From Hypomyces perniciosus (taxonomy: Eukaryota; Ascomycota; Sordariomycetes; Hypocreales; Hypocreaceae), in contig SPDT01000010.1 of NCBI GenBank assembly GCA_008477525.1, positions 2,418,001-2,482,000 on the forward strand: a stretch of 64,000 nt of DNA, written 5' to 3'. The position numbers and the translations under genes are program-made. Position 1 is the first letter of the stretch. Every line of letters begins with the position of its first letter. This document shows positions 1-10,347 of the stretch, piece by piece. The notes beneath the pieces are model-generated. The model made no database searches. It saw only the letters and a list, made by a program, of their open reading frames with translations, and was not told the DNA's origin.

Positions 1-3000
1 GGACGGGATGCAAATAGTACCACCCTTCACCAGGGTTGCGAAAATCTCAGCGAGAGAGACATCAAATACAAATGCTGAGTACTGCAATACCCGAGACGTT
101 GGTGTAAGACCCATCTTCTTGCCAATGCCTCTTACACTGGTGCAAAACGATTGGTGTTCCATGACTACACCCTTGGGAGTTCCGGTACTTCCAGATGTGA
201 ACAGAACATATGCTGGGTCCTTGGGGGTAACTGCAGAAGATGGAACATCGAGCGGCGTTACTTGAGCTCTCTGAGATAGCTCAATAACAGCTTCAGCAAG
301 TTCAGAACATTGAGGAGCCATTACCGCGGATGCGAGAATGACCTTCGGTTTGATCTGCTCAACTATCGCCTGTCGTCGATCAGATGGATCTTGATGACTC
401 AAGGGAACAAATGCTGCGCCAGCTTTGAGAACACCAAGCATAGCTACAATGGGCCAGCCCGACTTCTCGAAGCATACCGGGACGAAATCTCCAGCGCCAA
501 TTCCAACTTGGGAAAGCTGCTCTGCAACAAAGTTGGACTGGCTCTCTAGTTCTGCATAAGTAAATGTTTCGTCCCAGGCATGAACAGCCACAGCTTGAGG
601 GGAGATTATTGTTTGCTGGACGATGATATCCTGGATGCGCTTGCTGACGAGTTCAACAGCTTCATTGTTCCAGTGCTTTATCTGTGAAATATCATGCGGA
701 CTGCACACAGTGACGCTTGTGAGATGTGCCTTATCATCGCTCTGGCAAAGCTGCTGGATAACATGTTCAAGCTGGTGCGCTATATTCTTGATCTCTGTCG
801 GTGACAGACGGTTCGAGTCGTAGAGAAATCCGATGGAAATCTTGTCCTCATGAAGTGAGCATTCCAGCACAAGCGGATAGGTCATGAATCCCTTCTCATA
901 CTGGCCCTGATCCAAGGACTTGATCCCCATGAAACCGTCCGCATCTCCTAGAGCGCTGGGCTGAATGACCAAGAGGTTCCGGAAGGCACACGCCCCTCTG
1001 GCGCTGTCGCTAATCTTGGCAATGTTTTGCAATCCCGTCTGCTCATATGGGATCATTCGAATAGTCTGATTCTGAATCTTGTTCAGGAAATCGTTGACAC
1101 TCTCATCTCCCAACTGGATGCGAACAGGGACAGTCGCAATGGTAGGTCCGACCATACTGTCAATACCAGATACTGCCGCATTTCGACCAGAGAGTGTAGA
1201 ACCAAAAACGACTTCAGGCGAGTTGGAGTGGCCAGCAAGAACCATAGCCCAGGCAGCCCGAATGATGGTAGAGGCGGTGATTCTAGCGTCAGAAAAGCCT
1301 GGGTAGGCAACCTCAAGACTGAATGTCGCGTTTGTCTCGTTGCTCTGTTGTCCAAGGCTATTGGATGGTGGGAAGGGGGCAGCTTGAATACCCTCTAGTT
1401 CCTGAGCCCAAAATGTGTTTGCCTCACTGGAGTCTAACGATATTGTGTGTTCAACAAAACTCGAAAATGGACTGGGCTGCGGGACAGGTTCCCCGAGATA
1501 GGCGGATTTGACCATTTTAAATATTTGTGATAGGGACCAGCCATCAATGATAGCGTGATGGACTGTCCAAATCAAATGGTTGCCATCCTTCTCATCTTGG
1601 AGCAAGGCAAATTGAGAAAGAGAGTCGCCATATGTCATAGGCGGTTTTTGGTGCTCGCCAAGATAGTTAGCGAGACCTACTCCAAGATGGATCTTCCAGG
1701 TAATACTCTCTTTGACTACTGTTTGGACCGTCATACCATTGATCTGGACGATGCGAGACCGGAGACAAGGGCAGTAGGAGGCAGTTGCTTGCCAAGCATG
1801 GCGGAACTTGTCTAGATCCAAACCCTCTGGCAACCTGAACATGTGTTGCGCGATATATGACCCTGGTTGCTTGACGCTAAGTGACATGAGACCCTCCTGA
1901 AGGGGCGTGCATGGATATACATCCTCAATGAGATCGAGGGAAATGTCACTGCTTATTGTTTTGACAAGGTCACCTCGCACTGGTTCGGGGATCAGACTGA
2001 AGGGCTGATATGTATGGTCAACAACCTGCTCCTCTATTTTGATAACGAGGCTCATTTGGTGGAGTCTAGGGTGATCGAAGACTTGGGGAACAGTCAACGT
2101 AAGACCACTTCTCCTTGCTGCAGCAGTGAGTCTCATGGCAGCTATAGAGTCACCTCCTAGGCCAAAGAAGCTGTCATCTGCGCCAATAGTTTTGGGGTCA
2201 ACCTTCAGCACTGTTGCCCAGAGCGCTTGTAGCTGCAGCTCCTTTTCAGTGGTTGCAGGGCGCTTTTCGCTATTTTGGAGAGAATAAGATGCAAATTCAC
2301 TGGCAGAGAGGGCGTGGATGATGGCTTGAAGTCTCCGTCTGTCAGCCTTTCCAGCGATTGTGAGTGGCATCTTCCGAACGGGCACGTATAATGTGGGAAC
2401 CATATATCGAGGGAGTCGTAGAGAAAGCGCAGCTTTCAGGTCGCGGACGAAATTCTGCATTTCTTTGCTGAATGGAATGACTAGGCCTTCCTCAGAGACC
2501 TGTGAGAGATCGTAATCGCCCGGACGGAAAAACAATGTCAAGACTTGGCTCCCACGACCCTCTAGAGGACTGCCGACCTCAGCAATGGCATCGGTACTAG
2601 ATAGTAGAGCATTCGAATGACTCTCTATTTCACCGAGCTCAATGCGTTGACCATTCAGCTTGACTTGGTTGTCCTTTCGACCCTGGAACTCAAGAGTGCC
2701 GTCCAAGTTGTAACGAACTAGATCACCAGTCAGGTAGAGCCTTCCGGGGGTATCTGAGATCTTGTTCATCCATGCTGGGGCGTCTTTGAACACCTTATCA
2801 GTTTTCACTTGATCGTTGAGGTAACCTCTGGCAAGTGTCGGACCCTGGACAGCAAGCTCTCCAACGCAACCCAGTGGCGTCAGTTGGTTATGATCATTGG
2901 GATTAACGACCCAGGCCACACTGTTCACTGCACGTCCAATATTGGATGGAGAGACATCCAAAGACCGCCATGGGTGAGAAGTGGCTCCAACACAGGTTTC

Positions 3001-6000
3001 TGTTGGTCCGTAACCGGCTCTGGCGTCAATGCCAATCCAGGTGTTGACCAGGTCTGACCCATTGGCTTCGCCACCAATCAGCAATTGCTGCAAACTTGGT
3101 ACATCTTCTGGCAAGAAAAGTCTCGAAAGAGACGCCGTCAATGCAGCAAATGTGACATCCATGCTATTTATGGCTTCTCCCAAGTCATTCTGGCACTCGG
3201 AGTCTGTGGGCACACATAAGCATCCACCAAAGAAGAGAGTTCCGAATATCTCCAAGATGCAAGCGTCAAAGACGAATGGGGAGAATTGCAAGGTTCTTGT
3301 TGACTTGCCCAAGCCTAAATAATTTCCAATACCAGTCATGCTTGAACAAACAGCCTCGTGCTCGAGCATCACACCCTTTGGAGTGCCAGTTGTTCCAGAT
3401 GTGAACAATACATACGCAAGTTGATTGGACTCAATGTTGGGCAATTGTGTAGGCTCCGTCGGGAGATTGTTGATAAAGGAACCGCATATCTCCAGTACAG
3501 TAGGAACCAGGTCCACGAAATTCTTTTTCGTCGATGATGAAGCTAGGAGTACGGTAGCATCGAGTTGGCTTAAAATGGATCTCCAGCGTTCAGGTGGGTG
3601 TGATGGATCCAATGGAACGAATGCACATCCGGCCTTCAGTATTCCAAGCATCGCGACGATTGCCCAAGGCGATTTTTCGAAACAGAAGGGAACCAGTGCC
3701 CCATCTTTAGTGATGTACGTCCTCAAGTGAGCAGCTAGTCGATCCGAAACGATATCTAGGGATTCGTATGTGAAGCTCTGCTCCCTTGAATAGATGGCCG
3801 GAGCATGTGGATGACCTTGGCTTCTAAGCTTGATGTACTCGGGAATACAGTACTGAACGACCTCGGGGTACTGGTTATTCCACCTGGAGATGGCTTCCAA
3901 GTCCTTTTCAGTAACCATATCAAGCTCTGCCATGGTAAGATCATCGTTGACAGTTGATAATTGCCGAACGATGTGTTGGAAGTGTGAGCAAATGGTCTCC
4001 ATGCGCTCCTTAGGCAGGAGTGCAGTGTCATAGACGACCTTAACATCAACGCCATCCGACTTCAGTTGACACACAACAATTATGCCATAAGTGTAAAGAC
4101 CAATACCTGAATCAGTAATCGGCCTTGCTTGGAAGAGCCTCATGTCATTTTCGACGTCCTCGCGTGGCTGGACAACCAGGAGAGTTTGGAAAGACGACGC
4201 ATTGGCAGTGTCTCCTCCAAAATGCGCAATGTTCTGGATTCCAGTTTGCTCATATGGAATCATATCGGTCATCTGCTTCTGCAAAGTGGATAAAAATGCT
4301 GGAACCTTGTCATTATTGTCGAAGTGGATTCTTAGCGGGACAGTTGCGATTGTTGGACCGACGATGCGGTCGATTCCAGGGATTGGAGCACTACGTCCAG
4401 AAACTGTTGAACCGTAAATAACATCATTCATATCCGTGTTCTTCGCAAGTATGATGGCCCACGCTGCCCTGAGCAAGTTGGACGTTGTGAAGTCGGGTCT
4501 GGACCGATCGGGCAAGGTAAGTGTAAAGTCCATGTAGTCTTCAGCACTCTTGTGGTCTCCCGATGATGGCGTTGGCGGAAACAACGTTCTGACTGATCCT
4601 TCGAACTGCTTCCTCCAAAAGCTTGCCGCATCTTCATCATGCGTGGACTGCATAAGGTGACCTATGAACCGCGAGAAGGGAGTTGACTCGCTCAGCACGT
4701 CTTGATTATAAGCAGATTGAACCTGGCGTAGAAGGAACGACAAGCTATGGGCATCGAAAAGCGAGTGATGAACCCTCCACACAAAATACCTCTTTGCATT
4801 TTGGTTCTCAACAAGAGCCCAGCGAGCTAGGGGTTTGTTCACTTCCATTATCAAGGCTGTCTCATCACTCAAATATTCCACAATATCGGTAGAGTGGTCC
4901 CAGTGAATAGGCTCATCAACAACGACCTGGACGATTCCAGCGCCCTGAGTATCTACAAACCTAGTTCGAAGCATTTCGTATCGCTTGTAAACTAAGGCAC
5001 AAGCTGCCTTGAAACGGTCACCGTCAATGTCTTCAGGCAATTCATAAGCCACAACACCGATATATGACGATGGAAATTTCAAGGACAAAGCCAGCAAACC
5101 GGCTTGCAATGGTGTACACGGATAGGCATCAACAATGTTATCCTGGCTAACGGCACATAGAGAACTAAGCTCCGATCGCAGCGATACCAGGTCAACGCCT
5201 TCCTCAAGAAGACCATAAGGCTCTGCAGCTTCTTCGGTCGAAGCAGACGACGCCCTCAAAGCTTTGGCCATATCTGCAAGCACTGGGTTTTCGAATATGG
5301 CAGCGACACTCAGAACATGACATTGTTTGTAAGACGCTGTGACCAGTCTGGTTGCTGAAATGGAATCGCCACCAAGGCGGAAGAAATTGTGGGAGCGTGA
5401 AATGAGGGCAACATCCATGGACAAAATCGATCCCCAAAGATCGCGTAGGAGCGTTTCCGCGGGAGTCAAAACCTCATCAACAGCAGGTCTGTCCGCAGAG
5501 GAGAAGTTGGAGATTTCCTCGGCGGATAGGCTGCTGACCATCGCGCGCAAGGGTTTTCGGTCGATTTTGCCAGATATTGTTTTGCTAGGCGTTCCAGAAA
5601 GTGGCACAACCAAGGATGGGATCATATACTGCGGCAGTCGAGTTGGAAGAGCGCTCATGACTTGGGAGATGATCTGGCGTGTTTCTGTCGATATATTTTG
5701 CATCGGCTTTGCTGCATCAGAGTCTTTGGCGAGCGAGAACCAAAGGATCAGTACAAGAAGCTGCCTCGAGTCTGCCTGGCTAGTCACCAACTCCACAATG
5801 CCAATCACACCATCGGGGAGGATCTTGGCTACTTGGCTTTCGATCTCCCCCAGCTCAATTCGTTGACCATGGTACTTGACTTGTGTGTCCTTTCGTCCGA
5901 CGTAATCGAAAGTTCCATCAGCATTGCGCCTGACTAGGTCTCCAGTCCTGTAGACCTTCTCACCACAATTCGGAATGCGAGGCAGCCAACCATCATTGGT

Positions 6001-9000
6001 CATCCAGGATGTATTCCCAGGTTGGTTCAAATATCCTCGTGCAAGCAGTGGCCCCTGTACTAGAAGCTCACCTGTACAACCGAGTGGAAGCAATCGACGG
6101 TGGTCGGTGACATCTGCAACCCAGAATACGCTCTCCATGGGAGTTCCAATGTTGGTGGATTTGCCAACCGTGCCGAGGTTCTCCTTCCATGAGCATATAG
6201 AGCATTCGGCGGGGCCATATGCTCCATGCAGTGCCACAGATGCCCATCGATCGGCTGTTCGCTGGGAGACGGCCTCGCCTGCTAGTACCAGGGTCTTTAT
6301 GGTGGGCACCTCTGTAGGCTCAAGAAGGTCGGCAATTGTAGGTGTAAGCATTGCAGTATTTACAGACATACGTCTGATCGATCCCGCTAGGTCATTGACA
6401 CGCTCATAATCGGATGGCACACAAACGCAGCCTCCAAACATAAGAGTCGTGAAGATGTCGAACATGCTAACGTCGAAGGTATACGCAGAAAACTGCAGCA
6501 CACGGGATTCTGTGGTAAGGCCCCATAGCTTTGCCTGTGCCCTTGAGCTAGTGCAGATGGCTGAATGATCCATAATGATACCCTTGGGCTTTCCGGTGCT
6601 GCCTGAAGTGAAAATGACATATGCCACATTTGATGGGGAAACGGTGGATGTCAGCGTGAGAGTCGAGAATTCTGCACGGAGGCTCTCGAGCAAAGTCACA
6701 TTGACTTCCACAATGTCTGGAACAAGATCAGGGAATAGATGCGCATGCTTGCTAGAGGTCAGGACCAGCGTTGACTGGGCATCCGAGGCAATGCTTGTGA
6801 GACGACTCTTTGGATGGCTCGCTTCCACACTGACAAAACCTGCTCCGGTTTTAAGGATTGAAAGCATCGCCACAACTGCCCATGCAGACTTTTCGAAACA
6901 GCAAAGAACCAGCTTTTCAGGACCAATCTCGAAGCGCTGTTTGAGATATGCAGCGAGACAAGTTGACAAGCTTTCAAGCTGCGCATACGTGAAACGACCG
7001 TCGTGGGCGTCAATAGCGTGTTGCTCTGGATGGCGCGCCGCCTCTAATGAGATCAAGTCGTGAACGCAGACATCCATCGGAATTGGCGTTGATTCATAAG
7101 CCTTCTGCAGTCTCGTCAAATCGCTATCACTGAGAAGATTGCACTCGATAGCAATTTTCTCGAGGTTCTGGAGAATTAGCGATACAGCGTTTCGGAATGA
7201 CTCTGCTAAGCTCTCAGCTTGGGACAGAGACAGCATCGAGGTGTCGTATCCAACACGAACAGCCAGATCGGTAGAAGAGCTTATAGCAACAACAGTGATA
7301 GGATACTCCGTGGGAGTGTACTCTTCCAGTCTGTGCAAAGCAATCTCGCTATTTGAAGCCTCGTCGAAATCTTGCACAAAGGACACAAGGGTGTTGAAGA
7401 GAGATCCACCAGAGACACCGAGGGCATTGTGGATGTCTGCAAGTGAGCAATACTGATACTGAAGGCCCTCACCGATATCATGCTGTATCTTCTTCAGAAG
7501 CTGAGAAATCGTTGCATTGTTGCGAAAGTCGACACAACGAATCATGAGACGAACAAAGACACCAACAGCATCGTTCAGGCCGGGGAGGGGAGCATCACGG
7601 CCCGAACTCATGTAGCCGAAGCAAACTGCGTCTGATTGAGTGTAGAATCTCAAAACAAGTGACCATGCGGCCTTGATCAAGCTGGCGACAGTGATTCCCA
7701 TGGTCTTACATGATGATTGGATCCTGCTTGCATCGCCAAGATCAACGAAGACGGATCGAGTTGATGGCACCTCTCCTGACTCCTGGTTCAGAAACGGAAA
7801 TTTTGAGAACTCGTTCGCTCCAACGTAGTCTTTCCAGTATTGCACCGATTTGCTCTGGTGATCAACGTAACGGAGGTGATCGGAGAGGAGCAGCTTTGAA
7901 GTGTGTGGGAGCTTTCCACTGTAAAAGTCGCCCATCTCGCGTAATATCACGGACAGAGACAATCCGTCCACAATCGTATGGCTCAACTCAAACTTGCAAA
8001 ATACCCTTCCATCATTGCTTGTGCAAATGGACAGTTGGTGGGCAGGCTCGAGAAGTTGAAAGACTGCAGATGGGTGGTTTTGTAGTGTCTTCAAACAATC
8101 ATCTCCCATAGAGTCGACAAGTGTGATTTTGGGCCTGATATTTTGTAGGACCACCTGTTCGTAAGAAGCACCGTCACGAGCGCTTGTCACGAAAATGGTG
8201 CGAAGAGCAGGATGGCGATGGACAACCGCTTTCCAGGCGTCACAGAGTCGCTGAAATTCCACAGGAGCTGAGTGTTGGTTCCGAGTCACTTCAACTGTCC
8301 ACTCAATTCTGTAGCTTTCTGGATTCTTGATTCTGGCCAGCATCATGCCCTCTTGAACAGAGGAACAGGGGTACACAAGCTCAACGTTTCCAAGGTTATG
8401 GTCGCCAATCTCAGGGAGAAATTCCCTTTCAAATGCGTTCAATTGATCGAATGTCAGAGGAAGAAGTGGATAGTCGCTGAGAGTGCTTCGCCTATCTTGG
8501 CGACGCAATTCATCAATAATGTCATTGAGTTTTCTTTCACACCTTACAGCCAAGTCATCAAGTCTAGCTGTTAGGTCATTAGAAGTAAACTCGAACCGAG
8601 CGGTCTTGTCAATGTCAAAATAGACACGGACAGCTACGACGCTTGTAGAGGGACTTTCCCGAATCCTTTCATCGGAAACCTCAACATCACCACTCTCAAC
8701 CTCGATGCCGGCCGCCTGTACCCCAGAAAGGACGTTTTCGTGTTCACCTTCATAGGTAATAACGAGCGGTTCACTCTCTGAGGGCAGGCCAGAAGAGGTG
8801 TGGAAAGGCGAGGCTTGCTCTCGCAGAGCTGTCTTTAACGCATCCTTTGTGTAGCTGACTGCGCCGACGATGTCCTCTGACGCAGATACTGACGCATCCA
8901 ATGATAAAGAAAGATCAAAGAAGCCAACCTCTCGCGACATGTCGATTTCACTGGTGCTTACGATATCCCTGGCGCTGGCTCTCAAGATAAATGAACGAAG

Positions 9001-10347
9001 GGGTGAGCTAGAGAAGACTTCAGCATATGAAGTTGTAAGTGCCGCAACGGCTAGATCAATCGGTCGTGTGCCCAAAGCAGTGTGACTAGTTTTCAGCAAC
9101 ATGTTGCTGTATTCTTGTCCAAGAGAGAAACCCTCAGCTACAGCTGGGGGCTGAGCTGTGGGAGCGGATGATGGCCGACGCAAGAAGCCCTCGACACTTG
9201 CATGCTGTAGGCGAGATACCATAACACTCTGCTCCCACGAAGAATGTCGGTGGTTCGTTGTTGACTGGTTGTCGGTGTTTGGCGAAGGTTCAATGTGTGC
9301 ATCGTTGTGGCTGGTCGATACAAGCTTCCTGGCCAAGTTGCTCAGGAGGATCGACCAGGACTTCTTATCCAAGAGAAGCTTGTGTGTCAACAAGGCCAGC
9401 TGTGCTGACTCAACACCTCTGATTTGGAATAAATGTGCTTCGAAGGCAGTTTCTCTGCCTCCCATCTGTGTTCGCAGCTCTGAGATCTTCTTATGCATGT
9501 CCTTCAAGTCCTCCACCTGATGTATGTCTTGAGAAGCAATTCGAACCGTCTCTGTAGCTCCATGTTTCGCGCTGCCTCGCAAGACTGCATAGTCTTCCAA
9601 AAGCGATTGCAGCGACTCGTAAGCCCCGTTTATGCCGACACTTGAAGGCAATTTGAGCAGAGTCGTTTGCACAAACTGATCCAAGGGAACTTTCCACAGC
9701 GACTTTATCCACTCCGAGGGCTCTCCAAATCTGCTACGGAGCGTGCCAGGCGCCGTGGCTCCAGATGTTGCGTCCTCGGTGCGCAATTGAATATCTACAA
9801 GCCTTGAACAAGCAAGAAGCTCGCCGACAGTCACAACAAAGCCTTGGTCAAAGAGAACAGCCATGACGCGAATGGCGCTCATCGAGTTTCCGCCAAGCTC
9901 AATGAAGGACTTGTTCATGTCGACCTCCTCGACAGGGACGTCGTGGGCTTCCGCAAAAGCCGCGCGGAGTCTTGTCTCCGGCTTCACAACAGCCGCAGCA
10001 GCGCTTGGAGGTCCCTCTGGTTGGCTCACTCCTCCTCCAAGCAGCTCCTCTAATTTATTCTCGTCTAGCTCACCAGCCGCTGTGAGCGGCATATTTTCCA
10101 CAACGAGCCATTGTTTCGGGAGGGGTCGAATCTGTGTCGAGGTTCGAACCCTCTTGCGGACATACGAGATAATCTCGCGTTGGGATTGTCCAAGTGAGAG
10201 GGTATGATGTTTGTGCAATGACAGCGCCACCGCAAGCTGGCCACTACTGGTCTGGATGCATTTGGCCTGTCGCACAAGTTCTTCGGATATCAGCACGCTT
10301 TCAATGGCGCTGATAGCATCTTCGGGGGTATAGGTGTGGTTCTCCAT
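1..10347 (-). CDS. Multimodular non-ribosomal peptide synthetase, 5' part (gene continues past left edge)
   Basis: Makes a peptide by thiotemplate condensation; cytosolic. The frame is open for 3449 codons from the ATG at 10347 to base 1, with no stop or intron, so the C-terminus lies outside the window. Domain order by motif: C-terminal stump of an A domain (residues 1-110, PLTAAGELDENKL, catalytic Lys replaced by Glu); T0 (ELGGNS, Ser155); decayed epimerization-like domain (about 200-640; HKLLLDKKSW in place of HHxxxDG, near 322); C1 (SHTIVDG, near 791); A1 (FTSGSTGKPKG near 1250, SGKIDRK near 1596); T1 (LGGDS, Ser1662); C2 (HHSLFDA, near 1861); A2 (FTSGTTGTPKG near 2315, AGKADRR near 2666); T2 (LGGDS, Ser2734); C3 (HHAIIDG, near 2932); start of A3 (FTSGSTGTPKG near 3383). 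No N-methyltransferase insert is seen in A1 or A2. The gene is divergent from the aminotransferase gene. Family certain, product unknown. Confidence 0.95.
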   Translation of the reverse strand, partial: MENHTYTPEDAISAIESVLISEELVRQAKCIQTSSGQLAVALSLHKHHTLSLGQSQREIISYVRKRVRTSTQIRPLPKQWLVVENMPLTAAGELDENKLEELLGGGVSQPEGPPSAAAAVVKPETRLRAAFAEAHDVPVEEVDMNKSFIELGGNSMSAIRVMAVLFDQGFVVTVGELLACSRLVDIQLRTEDATSGATAPGTLRSRFGEPSEWIKSLWKVPLDQFVQTTLLKLPSSVGINGAYESLQSLLEDYAVLRGSAKHGATETVRIASQDIHQVEDLKDMHKKISELRTQMGGRETAFEAHLFQIRGVESAQLALLTHKLLLDKKSWSILLSNLARKLVSTSHNDAHIEPSPNTDNQSTTNHRHSSWEQSVMVSRLQHASVEGFLRRPSSAPTAQPPAVAEGFSLGQEYSNMLLKTSHTALGTRPIDLAVAALTTSYAEVFSSSPLRSFILRASARDIVSTSEIDMSREVGFFDLSLSLDASVSASEDIVGAVSYTKDALKTALREQASPFHTSSGLPSESEPLVITYEGEHENVLSGVQAAGIEVESGDVEVSDERIRESPSTSVVAVRVYFDIDKTARFEFTSNDLTARLDDLAVRCERKLNDIIDELRRQDRRSTLSDYPLLPLTFDQLNAFEREFLPEIGDHNLGNVELVYPCSSVQEGMMLARIKNPESYRIEWTVEVTRNQHSAPVEFQRLCDAWKAVVHRHPALRTIFVTSARDGASYEQVVLQNIRPKITLVDSMGDDCLKTLQNHPSAVFQLLEPAHQLSICTSNDGRVFCKFELSHTIVDGLSLSVILREMGDFYSGKLPHTSKLLLSDHLRYVDHQSKSVQYWKDYVGANEFSKFPFLNQESGEVPSTRSVFVDLGDASRIQSSCKTMGITVASLIKAAWSLVLRFYTQSDAVCFGYMSSGRDAPLPGLNDAVGVFVRLMIRCVDFRNNATISQLLKKIQHDIGEGLQYQYCSLADIHNALGVSGGSLFNTLVSFVQDFDEASNSEIALHRLEEYTPTEYPITVVAISSSTDLAVRVGYDTSMLSLSQAESLAESFRNAVSLILQNLEKIAIECNLLSDSDLTRLQKAYESTPIPMDVCVHDLISLEAARHPEQHAIDAHDGRFTYAQLESLSTCLAAYLKQRFEIGPEKLVLCCFEKSAWAVVAMLSILKTGAGFVSVEASHPKSRLTSIASDAQSTLVLTSSKHAHLFPDLVPDIVEVNVTLLESLRAEFSTLTLTSTVSPSNVAYVIFTSGSTGKPKGIIMDHSAICTSSRAQAKLWGLTTESRVLQFSAYTFDVSMFDIFTTLMFGGCVCVPSDYERVNDLAGSIRRMSVNTAMLTPTIADLLEPTEVPTIKTLVLAGEAVSQRTADRWASVALHGAYGPAECSICSWKENLGTVGKSTNIGTPMESVFWVADVTDHRRLLPLGCTGELLVQGPLLARGYLNQPGNTSWMTNDGWLPRIPNCGEKVYRTGDLVRRNADGTFDYVGRKDTQVKYHGQRIELGEIESQVAKILPDGVIGIVELVTSQADSRQLLVLILWFSLAKDSDAAKPMQNISTETRQIISQVMSALPTRLPQYMIPSLVVPLSGTPSKTISGKIDRKPLRAMVSSLSAEEISNFSSADRPAVDEVLTPAETLLRDLWGSILSMDVALISRSHNFFRLGGDSISATRLVTASYKQCHVLSVAAIFENPVLADMAKALRASSASTEEAAEPYGLLEEGVDLVSLRSELSSLCAVSQDNIVDAYPCTPLQAGLLALSLKFPSSYIGVVAYELPEDIDGDRFKAACALVYKRYEMLRTRFVDTQGAGIVQVVVDEPIHWDHSTDIVEYLSDETALIMEVNKPLARWALVENQNAKRYFVWRVHHSLFDAHSLSFLLRQVQSAYNQDVLSESTPFSRFIGHLMQSTHDEDAASFWRKQFEGSVRTLFPPTPSSGDHKSAEDYMDFTLTLPDRSRPDFTTSNLLRAAWAIILAKNTDMNDVIYGSTVSGRSAPIPGIDRIVGPTIATVPLRIHFDNNDKVPAFLSTLQKQMTDMIPYEQTGIQNIAHFGGDTANASSFQTLLVVQPREDVENDMRLFQARPITDSGIGLYTYGIIVVCQLKSDGVDVKVVYDTALLPKERMETICSHFQHIVRQLSTVNDDLTMAELDMVTEKDLEAISRWNNQYPEVVQYCIPEYIKLRSQGHPHAPAIYSREQSFTYESLDIVSDRLAAHLRTYITKDGALVPFCFEKSPWAIVAMLGILKAGCAFVPLDPSHPPERWRSILSQLDATVLLASSSTKKNFVDLVPTVLEICGSFINNLPTEPTQLPNIESNQLAYVLFTSGTTGTPKGVMLEHEAVCSSMTGIGNYLGLGKSTRTLQFSPFVFDACILEIFGTLFFGGCLCVPTDSECQNDLGEAINSMDVTFAALTASLSRLFLPEDVPSLQQLLIGGEANGSDLVNTWIGIDARAGYGPTETCVGATSHPWRSLDVSPSNIGRAVNSVAWVVNPNDHNQLTPLGCVGELAVQGPTLARGYLNDQVKTDKVFKDAPAWMNKISDTPGRLYLTGDLVRYNLDGTLEFQGRKDNQVKLNGQRIELGEIESHSNALLSSTDAIAEVGSPLEGRGSQVLTLFFRPGDYDLSQVSEEGLVIPFSKEMQNFVRDLKAALSLRLPRYMVPTLYVPVRKMPLTIAGKADRRRLQAIIHALSASEFASYSLQNSEKRPATTEKELQLQALWATVLKVDPKTIGADDSFFGLGGDSIAAMRLTAAARRSGLTLTVPQVFDHPRLHQMSLVIKIEEQVVDHTYQPFSLIPEPVRGDLVKTISSDISLDLIEDVYPCTPLQEGLMSLSVKQPGSYIAQHMFRLPEGLDLDKFRHAWQATASYCPCLRSRIVQINGMTVQTVVKESITWKIHLGVGLANYLGEHQKPPMTYGDSLSQFALLQDEKDGNHLIWTVHHAIIDGWSLSQIFKMVKSAYLGEPVPQPSPFSSFVEHTISLDSSEANTFWAQELEGIQAAPFPPSNSLGQQSNETNATFSLEVAYPGFSDARITASTIIRAAWAMVLAGHSNSPEVVFGSTLSGRNAAVSGIDSMVGPTIATVPVRIQLGDESVNDFLNKIQNQTIRMIPYEQTGLQNIAKISDSARGACAFRNLLVIQPSALGDADGFMGIKSLDQGQYEKGFMTYPLVLECSLHEDKISIGFLYDSNRLSPTEIKNIAHQLEHVIQQLCQSDDKAHLTSVTVCSPHDISQIKHWNNEAVELVSKRIQDIIVQQTIISPQAVAVHAWDETFTYAELESQSNFVAEQLSQVGIGAGDFVPVCFEKSGWPIVAMLGVLKAGAAFVPLSHQDPSDRRQAIVEQIKPKVILASAVMAPQCSELAEAVIELSQRAQVTPLDVPSSAVTPKDPAYVLFTSGSTGTPKGVVMEHQSFCTSVRGIGKKMGLTPTSRVLQYSAFVFDVSLAEIFATLVKGGTICIPS

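Noticed and set aside
1027..1398. Plus-strand ORFs opposite the NRPS (this one and many others up to 10207)
   Set aside because: They overlap an uninterrupted, motif-rich minus-strand NRPS frame and have no family features of their own.
1..10347. Cyclosporin synthetase orthologue
   Set aside because: No N-methyltransferase inserts in the first two complete modules and a different N-terminal layout.
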